NCBI RefSeq assembly: GCF_003966225.1
Contig: NZ_RXNU01000007.1
Coordinates: forward strand, 186,001 to 250,000
Direction of reading: 5' to 3'
DNA: 64,000 nt
Source of the DNA: Shewanella canadensis
GTDB lineage: Bacteria; Pseudomonadota; Gammaproteobacteria; Enterobacterales; Shewanellaceae
Under the pieces are notes generated by a model. That model saw only the letters and a list, made by a program, of their open reading frames with translations, ran no database searches and was not told the DNA's origin. Positions 54,193-63,111 of this stretch are shown in pieces. The translations under genes and the position numbers were made by a program. Within the stretch, counting starts at the first letter, position 1. Every line of letters starts with the position of its first letter.

Positions 54193-54921
54193 CTATCCAA
54201 AACTGGCAACTAACGTACTGACCGTCATAGACCAGCCATCCACCAGAACAAATACCATCAACTTAAAAGGCAATGAGATAATCAAAGGTGAAAGCATCAT
54301 CATCCCCATCGACATCAGCACACTGGCCACCACCAAATCGATAACGAGAAAAGGAAGGAACAGGAGGAATCCAATCTGAAAGGCGGTTTTGAGTTCACTT
54401 AACACGAAGGCCGGCATAAGCACAAAGAAGGGGATCTCATCTGCCGTGAGTGTCACGGGTTCATCTGCGATTTTTAGCATCTGCTCAAGATCGGTTTCCC
54501 GAGTCTGCGCCAACATAAACTTACGCAAAGGTACGACACCAATATTGACCGCCTCAGGTAACTCTATCAGCCCCTGATCATAAGGCAGATAAGCCTCATC
54601 ATACATAACCTGACCCACAGGTCTCATCACGAAAATGGTGAGCACTAAAGCGATGCCGAGTAACACCTTATTTGGCGGACTCTGTTGTAGACCCAGTGCC
54701 TGCCTCAAAATAGCCAGCACCACAATAATGCGGGTAAAACTGGTCAGCATCATTACCAATGCGGGTAGAAAACTCAGCACTGTCATCAGGGCCAGGATTT
54801 CCAACTTGATGTTGACCGATTGACTTTGCTGGCCATCATCTAAGGTAAATAGCGTAAAACCATCATTTGCAAATGCACTCGGTGCCAGTAAGCAAAAGAG
54901 AAGCAACAGTGCTCGAAGCAT
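54193..54921 (-). CDS. fliP: Lateral-type flagellar export protein FliP
   Basis: 242 residues with a cleavable signal peptide (LRALLLLFCLLAPSAFA), as usual for FliP. LMTVLSFLPALVMMLTSFTRIIVVLAILRQALGLQQSPPNKVL (in parts) is the family signature, followed by FVMRPVGQVMYDEAYLPY and ILMPAFVLSELKTAFQIGF-like PFFVLMPAFVLSELKTAFQI. FliP forms the export gate ring. It starts 2 bp after fliN. Confidence 0.97.
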   Translation of the reverse strand: MLRALLLLFCLLAPSAFANDGFTLFTLDDGQQSQSVNIKLEILALMTVLSFLPALVMMLTSFTRIIVVLAILRQALGLQQSPPNKVLLGIALVLTIFVMRPVGQVMYDEAYLPYDQGLIELPEAVNIGVVPLRKFMLAQTRETDLEQMLKIADEPVTLTADEIPFFVLMPAFVLSELKTAFQIGFLLFLPFLVIDLVVASVLMSMGMMMLSPLIISLPFKLMVFVLVDGWSMTVSTLVASFG

Positions 54922-54923
54922 AA

Positions 54924-55280
54924 TCAGTCATTCGCCCCGGTTAGACTGATGGCCTCAACTTCCAATAAACGCACTCCATATCGGCCATTAACTTCAACCA
55001 CCTCCCCTCTGCCGAGCAAAGCACCATTAACACGTATATCTAATGGCTCTCCCACCATGCGATCGAGCGCAACTACATCACCCTCTCCCATTCGAGTCAG
55101 CTCTCCCAGAGACATTTCGGCACTCGCCAACTCTAACGTCACCTGTACCGGCAACTGATGAAAGAATGAGATATCTTTAACGGGTTTTGGACTACTAATC
55201 TCTTGAACAGCCTCCTCTTCACCAAATAGATTATCATCCAATAAAAAATCATCATCTTGTAACATAGTATGTTCTGTCAT
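54924..55280 (-). CDS. fliN: Lateral-type flagellar switch protein FliN
   Basis: 118 residues: an acidic N-terminal stretch (QDDDFLLDDNLFGEEEA) and a SpoA domain (LPVQVTLELASAEMSLGELTRM, ALDRMVGEPLDIRVNGALLGRGEVVEV). FliN lines the lower C-ring. It is 2 bp upstream of fliP and 80 bp downstream of fliM. Confidence 0.95.
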   Translation of the reverse strand: MTEHTMLQDDDFLLDDNLFGEEEAVQEISSPKPVKDISFFHQLPVQVTLELASAEMSLGELTRMGEGDVVALDRMVGEPLDIRVNGALLGRGEVVEVNGRYGVRLLEVEAISLTGAND

Positions 55281-55360
55281 CGTGCTGTCCTATCGCTGGT
55301 AAGCATCTTAAAGTTATTCAAAATCTATATAAGTCATTCATTTAACAAGAAGTATGAGTA

Positions 55361-56227
55361 CTATCCTTGCTGATAAATATCCTGGGCTAATTTGGCAACC
55401 ATCTGCCCATCATGGGTATGAATCGCAGCATAAAAAAGAGGGCGCTTTCCCACAGTTACCGGGCAGCGAGAATGTAAATTCATGGGTAATATGTCACCAA
55501 CTTCAAGGCCATGAAGTGAAGTCACCGGCGTGCTTTGACGACCAAGTTCAAACAATATCTTTATGGGGATCTGCCTCAGGCGATATGAGAGCTTTTCGGC
55601 TAAATCGGGTGTTGGCATGTATTGGCTAGGTTGCTCAGACATTAACCCCAGTAGGTGTTCAGTCATACAAAACAACATGGGAGCCACCTTATGCTCTACC
55701 GGAAAAGCTATCTCCCAAATCACAGGTGAATCGATAGGCGTACTATTGACCACCAACTCCAGCTCTAATGCATTTTCATCAAGCTCTGCTGTAGGCAGAA
55801 CCTTGAGCGCGGCAAGCATCAATTTTTTTGCCAATCGAAACTCCGATTGGCTGGGGGCTCGCAAAGGAGACTTCAAGAGAGTCGCCAGACTTCCATAATA
55901 GCCACTAGCCAATTGATCCAAAGTACATTTATCTATTCGCCACCACGCCAAAGGCAGCCGCTGATACCGAAGTAGAAACCAGGCATTATTGATATCGGGT
56001 ACCACGGGCTGATCACTGTCGGTCAATGAAATTCTCGATAACGCATGATGACCCTGCCTGATAATAGGGTTGAGCACCCCATTAGCCGCCTCAAGAAAGG
56101 AGCGCTGACAAGCATCAACTTGAACCAATAACCGACTACGGGCTAACTTCTCCTGAATTAATGCAACAGGTCTAACCCGCTCACACCGAGAAGCTTTAAG
56201 TAAACATGCTTTCGCCGTTGTTTTCAT
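55361..56227 (-). CDS. fliM: Lateral-type flagellar switch protein FliM, no CheY-binding peptide
   Basis: 288 residues from ATG 56227, which follows GGTTTGGAATTAAA; more distant upstream starts lie in AT-rich sequence and are rejected. The middle (LARSRLLVQVDACQRSFLEA, NAWFLLRYQRLPLAWWRIDK) and C-terminal SpoA part (KILFELGRQSTPVTSLHGLEVGDILPM) fit a divergent FliM. Typical FliM starts with a LSQxEIDALL peptide that binds phospho-CheY; here the start is MKTTAKACLLKASRCERVRP. This suggests a motor not switched by CheY, as reported for secondary systems of other Shewanella. Confidence 0.88.
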   Translation of the reverse strand: MKTTAKACLLKASRCERVRPVALIQEKLARSRLLVQVDACQRSFLEAANGVLNPIIRQGHHALSRISLTDSDQPVVPDINNAWFLLRYQRLPLAWWRIDKCTLDQLASGYYGSLATLLKSPLRAPSQSEFRLAKKLMLAALKVLPTAELDENALELELVVNSTPIDSPVIWEIAFPVEHKVAPMLFCMTEHLLGLMSEQPSQYMPTPDLAEKLSYRLRQIPIKILFELGRQSTPVTSLHGLEVGDILPMNLHSRCPVTVGKRPLFYAAIHTHDGQMVAKLAQDIYQQG

Positions 56228-56888
56228 TTTAATTCCAAACCTATAAACACAAAAGTCAAAGAAATGCCTAAAAACAAAAATAGACATTAAAATGACACGC
56301 GACAATTTAATGACGAGCAAAATATAAAAAAACAACAAAACTTAAAAGTAACTTAATAAAGCAAATATAAATCAACAAATAATAACAACAATAAAAATCT
56401 AATAAACAAAAACGGCATAAAAATACAAACCAACAAACAAACAAAGAATATGTAAAGCGACCAAAAATAAAAAAACTTTAATTATTTTTTAAAAATATTC
56501 AATTTAGTGTAAAAATAATGCAAAAACATCGTTTTCAGAATAAAAAACCAAGTTCCAAGCCATAAAAACAACGAGTTACTGATTGAAAAACACCCGTGGC
56601 AAGGAATCATCCTGCATGAATAAATGATTACCTTCTGTTGAACTGGTTATTTTTAATTAAAAGATACCAGTAGAAAACCATTCTTTCAACTAGTCAATTA
56701 TCACAAAAAACATTAATTCGAAAAAAAACAATTTACATGATCAATTATTAATGTTTAATTATAGCGCATCAATATTAGCTAAAACAAAAACACTAAAATA
56801 TAAATAAACACCCTCAAAGCACATAACAAACATTAAATATAAAATAACAAGTTTATTTATACTCGCACAATAAAAGGAACATGAAGCA
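56228..56888. promoter_or_regulatory. AT-rich divergent control region of the lateral flagellar operons
   Basis: 660 bp, strikingly A-rich on the plus strand, without any gene. It must hold the promoters for fliM (minus) and motY (plus). A near-match to a sigma-54 promoter on the minus strand, TGGCTT-GGAAC-TTGGT (56546-56562, GG-N10-GG instead of GC), is 320 bp before fliM. Runs of A/T at helical spacing suggest bent DNA and silencing by H-NS-type proteins. Confidence 0.5.
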
Positions 56889-57803
56889 TTGAAAATCTCT
56901 GCTCATATAAAACTCTACTCACTGTCTTTTTTTCTGCTTATATCGAATATTGCAACAGCAAGTAGTACCCGCTATCAAACTCCTTTAGAGCAGGCCAAAT
57001 GGGACTTCACCGGAAGTCGCTTTATTTGCCAGATTGAACACAAGGTGAATGGCTTTGGTGAATTTAAATTGATCGCGAGACCAGGTACACCTCTGAGCCT
57101 GCAACTCGATGCTGATTGGCTCTCCTTTGAACAAACGACGAGCCTGGCAAAGGTGGTTTCTCCGTCATGGAGTCAAACCGACAGCTTAAGTTCCGGATCT
57201 ACCCACCTGAAATGGCATGGTCGAACTGCCAGCAGCGATGACACAACAAGCAAATTTTTAGAAGCTTTAGAGCAAGGACTTGCTTGGCAGGCCTTAGTTC
57301 TGGCCCATGACGATATCTCATATAAGGTAGAAACCAGCCCCATTAATACTCAGGCAATTGCGAATAAGTTCAAACTTTGTCGTCAAGAATTACTGCCAAA
57401 ACCTTTCTCATATGTTCGCCGTGTCGATATCCAATTTGAATCGGGCACCAGTAAGCTCATCGCTGCACACGAAGTCGATTTAGAGGCTATTGCACAATAT
57501 GTTCAAGCCGATGCGTCAGTGACAGAAATTTTGGTCGATGCACACGCAGATGCATCCGGAGAGCACTTAGCCAATTTGGTATTAAGCAAAGAGAGGGCCG
57601 ACGAGGTGGCATCCCGTCTATTTGAATTAGGCATACAGAAACAAAAGATTCAGGTTCGCCATCATGGATCCCGCTCTCCAAGAGTCAGTAATAACAGCCC
57701 TGAAGGAAGAGAGTTAAATCGCAGGGTCACGATTCGTTTAATTAAGTCCCACACTAAGACTGCGAATAATAACCCAACCGGAGTTAACAATGCCTCTCTC
57801 TAA
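56889..57803 (+). CDS. motY: Lateral-type flagellar motor protein MotY (OmpA family)
   Basis: 304 residues with a TTG start 9-10 nt after AAAGGAA. Signal peptide (LYSLSFFLLISNIATAS), then a MotY N-domain (RYQTPLEQAKWDFTGSRFICQIEHKVNGFGEF, in parts) and an OmpA peptidoglycan-binding domain (VDIQFESGTSKLIAAHEVDL, HADASGEHLANLVLSKERAD, GRELNRRVTIRL). MotY forms the periplasmic T/H-ring that anchors stators in Vibrio-type motors. The order motY-lafK-fliE is that of Vibrio lateral clusters. Confidence 0.92.
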   Translation: MKISAHIKLYSLSFFLLISNIATASSTRYQTPLEQAKWDFTGSRFICQIEHKVNGFGEFKLIARPGTPLSLQLDADWLSFEQTTSLAKVVSPSWSQTDSLSSGSTHLKWHGRTASSDDTTSKFLEALEQGLAWQALVLAHDDISYKVETSPINTQAIANKFKLCRQELLPKPFSYVRRVDIQFESGTSKLIAAHEVDLEAIAQYVQADASVTEILVDAHADASGEHLANLVLSKERADEVASRLFELGIQKQKIQVRHHGSRSPRVSNNSPEGRELNRRVTIRLIKSHTKTANNNPTGVNNASL

Positions 57804-59091
57804 TTTCAGATTAGTCGATGCAGCACTCGCAGATCAGTGTGTTGAGCAACTCTCTTTGCAAGGCTTTGAGCTTTGGCAACCGGGCTCGGACACGCCTTGG
57901 ATCAGCATGATCGACCTATCCTGCTGTACCTGTGATGAGTTGGTAAAAAAACTTTCCCTCTACCCGGGGAAAAACCAGATCGCACTACTGGATCCGGAAC
58001 AAACAGAACTGGCAACAAGGGCTATGCAGCTAGGTGTGCAAGACTACCTATTACTCCCTCTCGATGGTGATCAGGTCATCTCACTACTGCAAAGGTTAAG
58101 ACGGTTAGATCAACCGGATACCGATTTAGTCGTCTCTTCGACGGTGAGCCGTCAGCTATTAATGTTAGCCCACAGGGCTGCAACAACTGAAGCCAGCGTA
58201 TTATTAACGGGTGAGAGCGGTACAGGTAAGGAGCCGATAGCACGTTATATCCATCAAAACTCGAACCGCGCTAATCAGCCCTTTATTGCCGTCAACTGTG
58301 CGGCTATCCCCGAGAGCATCCTTGAGTCAATTCTATTTGGCCATGTCAAAGGCGCATTCACTGGCGCATCCAGTGATCAGCCCGGTAAGTTTGAACTTGC
58401 CAATGGGGGAACCTTGCTCTTAGATGAAATCGGTGAAATGCCTTTTATTTTGCAATCTAAGCTATTGCGGGTGCTGCAGGAAAGAGAGGTCGAGCGTCTG
58501 GGAGGTCACAGATCCATCCCTCTGAATATTCGTGTAATAGCCTCAACGAATAAAGATCTCCGTAAGGCCGTTAAGTCCGGCGAATTTAGAGAAGACCTAT
58601 TTTATCGTTTAGACGTATTACCACTGAAAATATCTCCTCTGCGTGAACGACGGGAAGATATTCTGCCGTTGGCGGAGCACTTTCTGCAAAGGTATAAACA
58701 ACTCAGCGATAACCAAGCTTGTTATTTCAGTGAAGCAGCGCAACAACGCCTGCTGTCTCACGATTGGCCAGGCAATGTCAGAGAGCTGGAAAATACCATT
58801 CAACGAGCCTTAGTCATGCGCAGAGGCCAGGCGTTACAAGCTGCCGAGCTGGGAATTGAATCTAAAGAGCATCACGCCAAAGTGAGAGTCGAAAGTTCAG
58901 AACAAGGGCTCAAGGCCTCTAAAAGACAAGCCGAATTCCAATATATCTTAGATACCCTCAAACGTTTCAACGGCCACCGAAGTCAAAGCGCTCAATCTCT
59001 GGGCATGACAACCAGAGCCTTGAGATACAAGCTGGTTCAGATGCGTGAAGAGGGAATCGATATCGAACAAGCCTTGGGTCATGCCGCTTAA
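57790..59091 (+). CDS. lafK: Lateral flagellar sigma-54-dependent activator LafK
   Basis: 433 residues, overlapping motY by 14 bp. The N-terminal domain (about 1-115) is a FleQ/FlrA-like degenerate receiver: the active-site lysine region reads YLLLPLD instead of TKP. AAA+ domain: Walker [18 protein letters not shown] for sigma-54 contact, [11 protein letters not shown]-terminal Fis-type helix-turn-helix ([21 protein letters not shown]). LafK switches on early lateral flagellar genes and probably this locus itself. Confidence 0.93.
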   Translation: MPLSNFRLVDAALADQCVEQLSLQGFELWQPGSDTPWISMIDLSCCTCDELVKKLSLYPGKNQIALLDPEQTELATRAMQLGVQDYLLLPLDGDQVISLLQRLRRLDQPDTDLVVSSTVSRQLLMLAHRAATTEASVLLTGESGTGKEPIARYIHQNSNRANQPFIAVNCAAIPESILESILFGHVKGAFTGASSDQPGKFELANGGTLLLDEIGEMPFILQSKLLRVLQEREVERLGGHRSIPLNIRVIASTNKDLRKAVKSGEFREDLFYRLDVLPLKISPLRERREDILPLAEHFLQRYKQLSDNQACYFSEAAQQRLLSHDWPGNVRELENTIQRALVMRRGQALQAAELGIESKEHHAKVRVESSEQGLKASKRQAEFQYILDTLKRFNGHRSQSAQSLGMTTRALRYKLVQMREEGIDIEQALGHAA

Positions 59092-59133
59092 TTACCATTG
59101 CTAAAACAAACATATCACCGATAGGAAAAGCAG

Positions 59134-59472
59134 ATGTCAAACTCAACCTTAGTCAACCCTCAGTCCATGATGGACACCTTGAGTATCCACTCTGAGATGG
59201 CTAAAGGGGCGATAAAAATAACTCCTAATCCTAAAGATCATGGCTTACAGCCAGCTTCATTTACTGAACTTATGGAGAGTAAAGTTGCGGCAGTGAATTT
59301 AGATCAGAATACCTCATCGGCTTTGATGAGAGCCGTGGACAGTGGCGAAAGTGACGATCTTGTAGGAGCCATGGTGGCATCGCAAAAAGCCAGCCTCTCC
59401 TTTTCAACCATGATCCAGATCCGTAATCGCTTAGTTCAGGCCTTTGATGAAGTGATGAAAATGCCACTGTAG
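59134..59472 (+). CDS. fliE: Lateral-type flagellar hook-basal body protein FliE
   Basis: 112 residues. The C-terminal half (DLVGAMVASQKASLSFSTMI, QIRNRLVQAFDEVMKMPL) is the FliE signature. FliE joins the MS ring to the rod. It begins 42 bp after lafK, with AGGAAAAGCAG before the ATG. Confidence 0.94.
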   Translation: MSNSTLVNPQSMMDTLSIHSEMAKGAIKITPNPKDHGLQPASFTELMESKVAAVNLDQNTSSALMRAVDSGESDDLVGAMVASQKASLSFSTMIQIRNRLVQAFDEVMKMPL

Positions 59473-59568
59473 CGCCGATAACAGGCACTGCTCAATAAAT
59501 TTTAACATCGTTGGTTTTGACAAGGTGGGCCACAACAGAGGCCCTCTTTCTGAAGGATTAAATAAGAA

Positions 59569-61281
59569 ATGTCTACAACACTCGCTCAACCTAGCCCAAA
59601 TATGACCGATGTCAGAGATAAGAGTGAAATAGTCAGCTCTTTGAAGACGAAATGGCAACAATTTAACCGTGGTGATCGTCAGGTATTAGTGCTGGCAATT
59701 CTGGCGAGTGTCGTTGCTTGTGTTATCGTGCTTTTACTCTGGACGGCAAGCCAGGGCTATCGCCCCCTCTATGGTCAACAAGAGAAAGTTGAAACCTCAC
59801 AGATAATCGAAGTCCTCGAAGCCGAAGGCATTAATTACCGCCTGGAGGCCAATTCAGGCCTGGTGCTGGTGCAGGAAGATAAGCTAGGTAAAGCGAGAAT
59901 GTTACTCGCAGCTCGTGGCGTAAAAGCTAAAGTCCCTTCAGGTATGGAATCGCTGGATAACTCAGGAATTGGTACCAGCCAGTTTATGGAACAGGCAAAA
60001 TATCGCCATAGCCTGGAAGGCGAGCTGTCTCGCACTATCATGGCATTAAAAGCCGTTCGCACCGCCAGAGTTCATCTTGCCATTCCTAAACGAACCCTGT
60101 TTATTCGTCAGCAACCTGAACTTCCATCGGCCTCTGTGATGCTGGACCTTTATGCAGGCTCAAAAATTCAACCGGGTCAAATAGAAGCCATTGCAAACTT
60201 AGTTGCCGGAAGCGTCACCGGCATGACCCCGGAGCGGGTGCAGATTGTCGATCAGGAGGGGAATCACCTTAGCTCGGGGATAGCAATCAATCAGGATATT
60301 ACTCAGGCCAGAGATCGCCAACTCAAGTACACTCAGGAGTTGGAGCAGAGCCTGATCAATCGGGCATCGAGTATGCTGGCTCCAGTACTGGGTAAAGAAA
60401 ACTTTCAGGTTCAAATTGCCGCTCAAGTTAACTTTAACCAAGTCGAAGAGACCCGTGAGTCATTAGACCCCCAAACCGTGGTAACCCAGGAAAAGCAAAG
60501 CATCAATGACACCAATAGTGATATCGCCATGGGTATTCCGGGCGCACTCACAAATCAGGCTCCGAAAGCGCAGGCAAATAAAACTGAAGAAAACACCCGC
60601 CGTAACCTGAACCAGCAGGAGAGCCGCCAGTATGAGGTTGGGCGTTCGGTCAGGCATACCCGCTATCAGCAGATGCAGTTAGAGAACCTCTCGGTTTCGG
60701 TACTCCTCAATAATCAAGCCGCCGGTGAAAATGGATGGAGCGAAGCTCAGGTATCCCAGCTGGGCACTATGGTAAAAGATTCGATTGGCTACTCAATGCA
60801 GCGCGGCGATCAATTCAGCATAAACAGCTTCGATTTTGCCCCGGTACAGATAGCCCAGTTTGAGCCTATGCCCTGGTGGCAAACAGAAGGTTATCAAGCT
60901 TACCTTAGATATTTCATCGGCGGAATTCTTGGTTTCGGGCTCATTTTCTTTGTATTGCGCCCACTAGTGTCCCACCTGACCCGTACGGCAGAACATAGCC
61001 TCAAAGAGGAACTGCCTCAGGTAGAGCCGGCACTCGAAGCACCAAGCTCAAGTAGTATCAGCGGAGCTCAATCCGGCGATGGCCAGGCTCTGGCAGATCA
61101 ATTGATGGGATTAGAACAGGATAAGTCTGATACCGACTGGCTCAGTAATCAGGGGCTGCCGGCACCGGGATCACCACTCACGGTGAAGATGGAGCACCTG
61201 AGCCTGCTCGCTAACCAAGAGCCCGCTCGTGTGGCTGAGGTTATTGCTCACTGGATAGGCGATAACGAAAACGAGAGATGA
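59569..61281 (+). CDS. fliF: Lateral-type flagellar MS-ring protein FliF
   Basis: 570 residues. First membrane helix about 40-62 (VLVLAILASVVACVIVLLLWTA), ring-building motifs (YRPLYGQQEKVETSQIIEVLE, ARVHLAIPKRTLFIRQQPELPSASVML, in part), second helix near 447-467 (FIGGILGFGLIFFVLRPLV), and a C-terminal FliG-binding tail (VKMEHLSLLANQEPARVAEVI). FliF forms the MS ring. A GGGCC/GGCCC hairpin lies in the 96-bp gap before it. Confidence 0.96.
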   Translation: MSTTLAQPSPNMTDVRDKSEIVSSLKTKWQQFNRGDRQVLVLAILASVVACVIVLLLWTASQGYRPLYGQQEKVETSQIIEVLEAEGINYRLEANSGLVLVQEDKLGKARMLLAARGVKAKVPSGMESLDNSGIGTSQFMEQAKYRHSLEGELSRTIMALKAVRTARVHLAIPKRTLFIRQQPELPSASVMLDLYAGSKIQPGQIEAIANLVAGSVTGMTPERVQIVDQEGNHLSSGIAINQDITQARDRQLKYTQELEQSLINRASSMLAPVLGKENFQVQIAAQVNFNQVEETRESLDPQTVVTQEKQSINDTNSDIAMGIPGALTNQAPKAQANKTEENTRRNLNQQESRQYEVGRSVRHTRYQQMQLENLSVSVLLNNQAAGENGWSEAQVSQLGTMVKDSIGYSMQRGDQFSINSFDFAPVQIAQFEPMPWWQTEGYQAYLRYFIGGILGFGLIFFVLRPLVSHLTRTAEHSLKEELPQVEPALEAPSSSSISGAQSGDGQALADQLMGLEQDKSDTDWLSNQGLPAPGSPLTVKMEHLSLLANQEPARVAEVIAHWIGDNENER

Positions 61282-61330
61282 TCTCATCGTTTCAAAAAAA
61301 TCCCACAAGATTAGGTTTAAAAAACAGGTA

Positions 61331-62353
61331 GTGAACGTTGTGAATAAGAGTGAACTTGGAATAAAGATGGATAACCTGGAACAGGCAGCCATGTTGCTGC
61401 TTAGCATGGGAGAGAAGGGAGCCGCTCAGGTGATGTCACATCTGGACAGAAATGATGTTCAACACCTGAGCCACAAGATGGCCCGCTTATCGAGCATAAC
61501 CCAACAGGAAGCAGAGGCGGTACTCGGACGTTTCTTTATGCGCTATCAGGAGCAATCCGGTATCGCCAGAGCATCTCGTTCATACCTACAGAAGACGTTA
61601 GATCTTGCTCTGGGCGATCGTGTCGCAAAAAGCCTCATAGACAGTATTTACGGTGACGAAATTAAAACCTTAGTCAAACGTTTAGAGTGGGTAGACCCGC
61701 AGCTGTTAGCCAGAGAGATCACCAATGAGCACAGTCAGCTCCAAGCCGTACTGCTTGGCCTGCTCCCACCTGAGAGTGCAGCTCAAGTGCTCCTTAGCCT
61801 GCCCACTGAAGGGCAGGATGAGGTATTGGTCCGTATCGCTCAACTCGGTGAACTCGACAGAGATGTCGTCGATGAGCTAAGGCAACTTGTCGAGCGCTGC
61901 ATGTTAATCGCCATGGAGAAGAGCCATACTCAAGTCGCCGGCATTCGTCAGGTTGCAGATATTCTGAACCGCTTTGAGGGCGACAGAGAGCAACTGATGG
62001 ATATGATAAAACTCCATGATACAAAATTGGCCAGTGATGTCGCCGACAACATGTTTGATTTTATTATCCTGGGAAGACAGAAGCCTGAAACTCTGCAGGA
62101 GATCATGGCAATCGTCCCTCCAGAGATGTTGGCATTAGCATTAAAGGGGATCGATTCAGAACTCAAATCCACCCTACTCCTGGCCCTGCCAAAACGTATG
62201 TCATCGGCAATTGAGACGCAAATTGAAGCCATCGGCGCCGTCCCACTAAGTCAGGCAACCAGTGCCAGAAAGGAGATCATGGAATTAGCCAAGCAGATGA
62301 TGGACGACGGTGAGATTGAGCTACAACTATTTGAAGAGCAGGTGGTCGAATAA
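61331..62353 (+). CDS. fliG: Lateral-type flagellar switch protein FliG
   Basis: 340 residues with a GTG at 61331; a GTG at 61340 or ATG at 61367 are alternatives. N-domain DNLEQAAMLLLSMGEKGAAQVM binds FliF, the middle EHSQLQAVLLGLLPPESAAQVL is the EHPQ-type motif region (here EHSQ), and the C-domain MFDFIILGRQ and LLLALPKRMSSAIETQIE carries charged torque residues. The stop overlaps the fliH start (TAATGA). Confidence 0.95.
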   Translation: MNVVNKSELGIKMDNLEQAAMLLLSMGEKGAAQVMSHLDRNDVQHLSHKMARLSSITQQEAEAVLGRFFMRYQEQSGIARASRSYLQKTLDLALGDRVAKSLIDSIYGDEIKTLVKRLEWVDPQLLAREITNEHSQLQAVLLGLLPPESAAQVLLSLPTEGQDEVLVRIAQLGELDRDVVDELRQLVERCMLIAMEKSHTQVAGIRQVADILNRFEGDREQLMDMIKLHDTKLASDVADNMFDFIILGRQKPETLQEIMAIVPPEMLALALKGIDSELKSTLLLALPKRMSSAIETQIEAIGAVPLSQATSARKEIMELAKQMMDDGEIELQLFEEQVVE

Positions 62354-63111
62354 TGACATTCCAGATAGATAAAATGGATCCTAAGTGGCGCCTGAAGAAA
62401 GAGCTGGCACGCCGTCATCGATTTGCCCCCTTAGTTCAGCAGCCCCCGATGGAAGGCGAGGCCGGTACCGGCTGGCAAGACTATCAGGAAGCATTCGATA
62501 GAGGTTATGAAGAGGGAGTCGCCAAGGGGCATATGGAGGGCTTCGAGTCGGGTTCAGAAGAGGGGCGTCGCTCAGGCCATGCAAGCGGATTCAATCAGGG
62601 GCGAATAGAGGGAAACCTAAAGGGTAAGGAAGCCATCGATGAGCAACTCAATCAGCTTATCGCTCCCCTGGGTGCACTTAAATCGATTCTGGAGGAGGGC
62701 CACACTCATCAGGTCTCACAACAACAGACCATGTTACTCGACCTGATTAGACGCGTCGCCCAACAGGTGATCCGTTGTGAACTCACCCTGCAACCACAAC
62801 AGATCTTATCTCTGGTCGAGGAGACATTAACGGCACTTCCGGATACGCGCTCCGAGATAAAAATTCACCTGGAACCCAATGCCGTTAATAAGCTCAAAGA
62901 GCTGGCATCGGATAAGATTCAAGACTGGACCTTAGTCGCCGATCCGAGCATATCTGCCGGCGGCTGCCGGATAGTGAGCGACAAATCTGATGCTGACGCC
63001 TCGGTTGAAACCCGGCTGAATGTTTGTATGGATCAGGTCTCGGCTAAGCTCAAGGAGCCGGAAACAAGCAACACAAACGCAGAAGCTGAGCTCCCTATCG
63101 ATGTTGCATAA
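62353..63111 (+). CDS. fliH: Lateral-type flagellar assembly protein FliH
   Basis: 252 residues. A Gly-rich repeat segment with GxxxG-type spacing ([40 protein letters not shown]) is a FliH hallmark, followed by an ATPase-stator C-domain ([35 protein letters not shown]). FliH binds and restrains the export ATPase FliI. Start overlaps fliG, end overlaps fliI by 11 bp. Confidence 0.93.
   Translation: MTFQIDKMDPKWRLKKELARRHRFAPLVQQPPMEGEAGTGWQDYQEAFDRGYEEGVAKGHMEGFESGSEEGRRSGHASGFNQGRIEGNLKGKEAIDEQLNQLIAPLGALKSILEEGHTHQVSQQQTMLLDLIRRVAQQVIRCELTLQPQQILSLVEETLTALPDTRSEIKIHLEPNAVNKLKELASDKIQDWTLVADPSISAGGCRIVSDKSDADASVETRLNVCMDQVSAKLKEPETSNTNAEAELPIDVA

Noticed and set aside
56597..56616. Plus-strand TGGCAAGGAATCATCCTGC as a sigma-54 promoter for motY
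   Set aside because: The spacing between GG and GC is 9 or 14, not the required 10.
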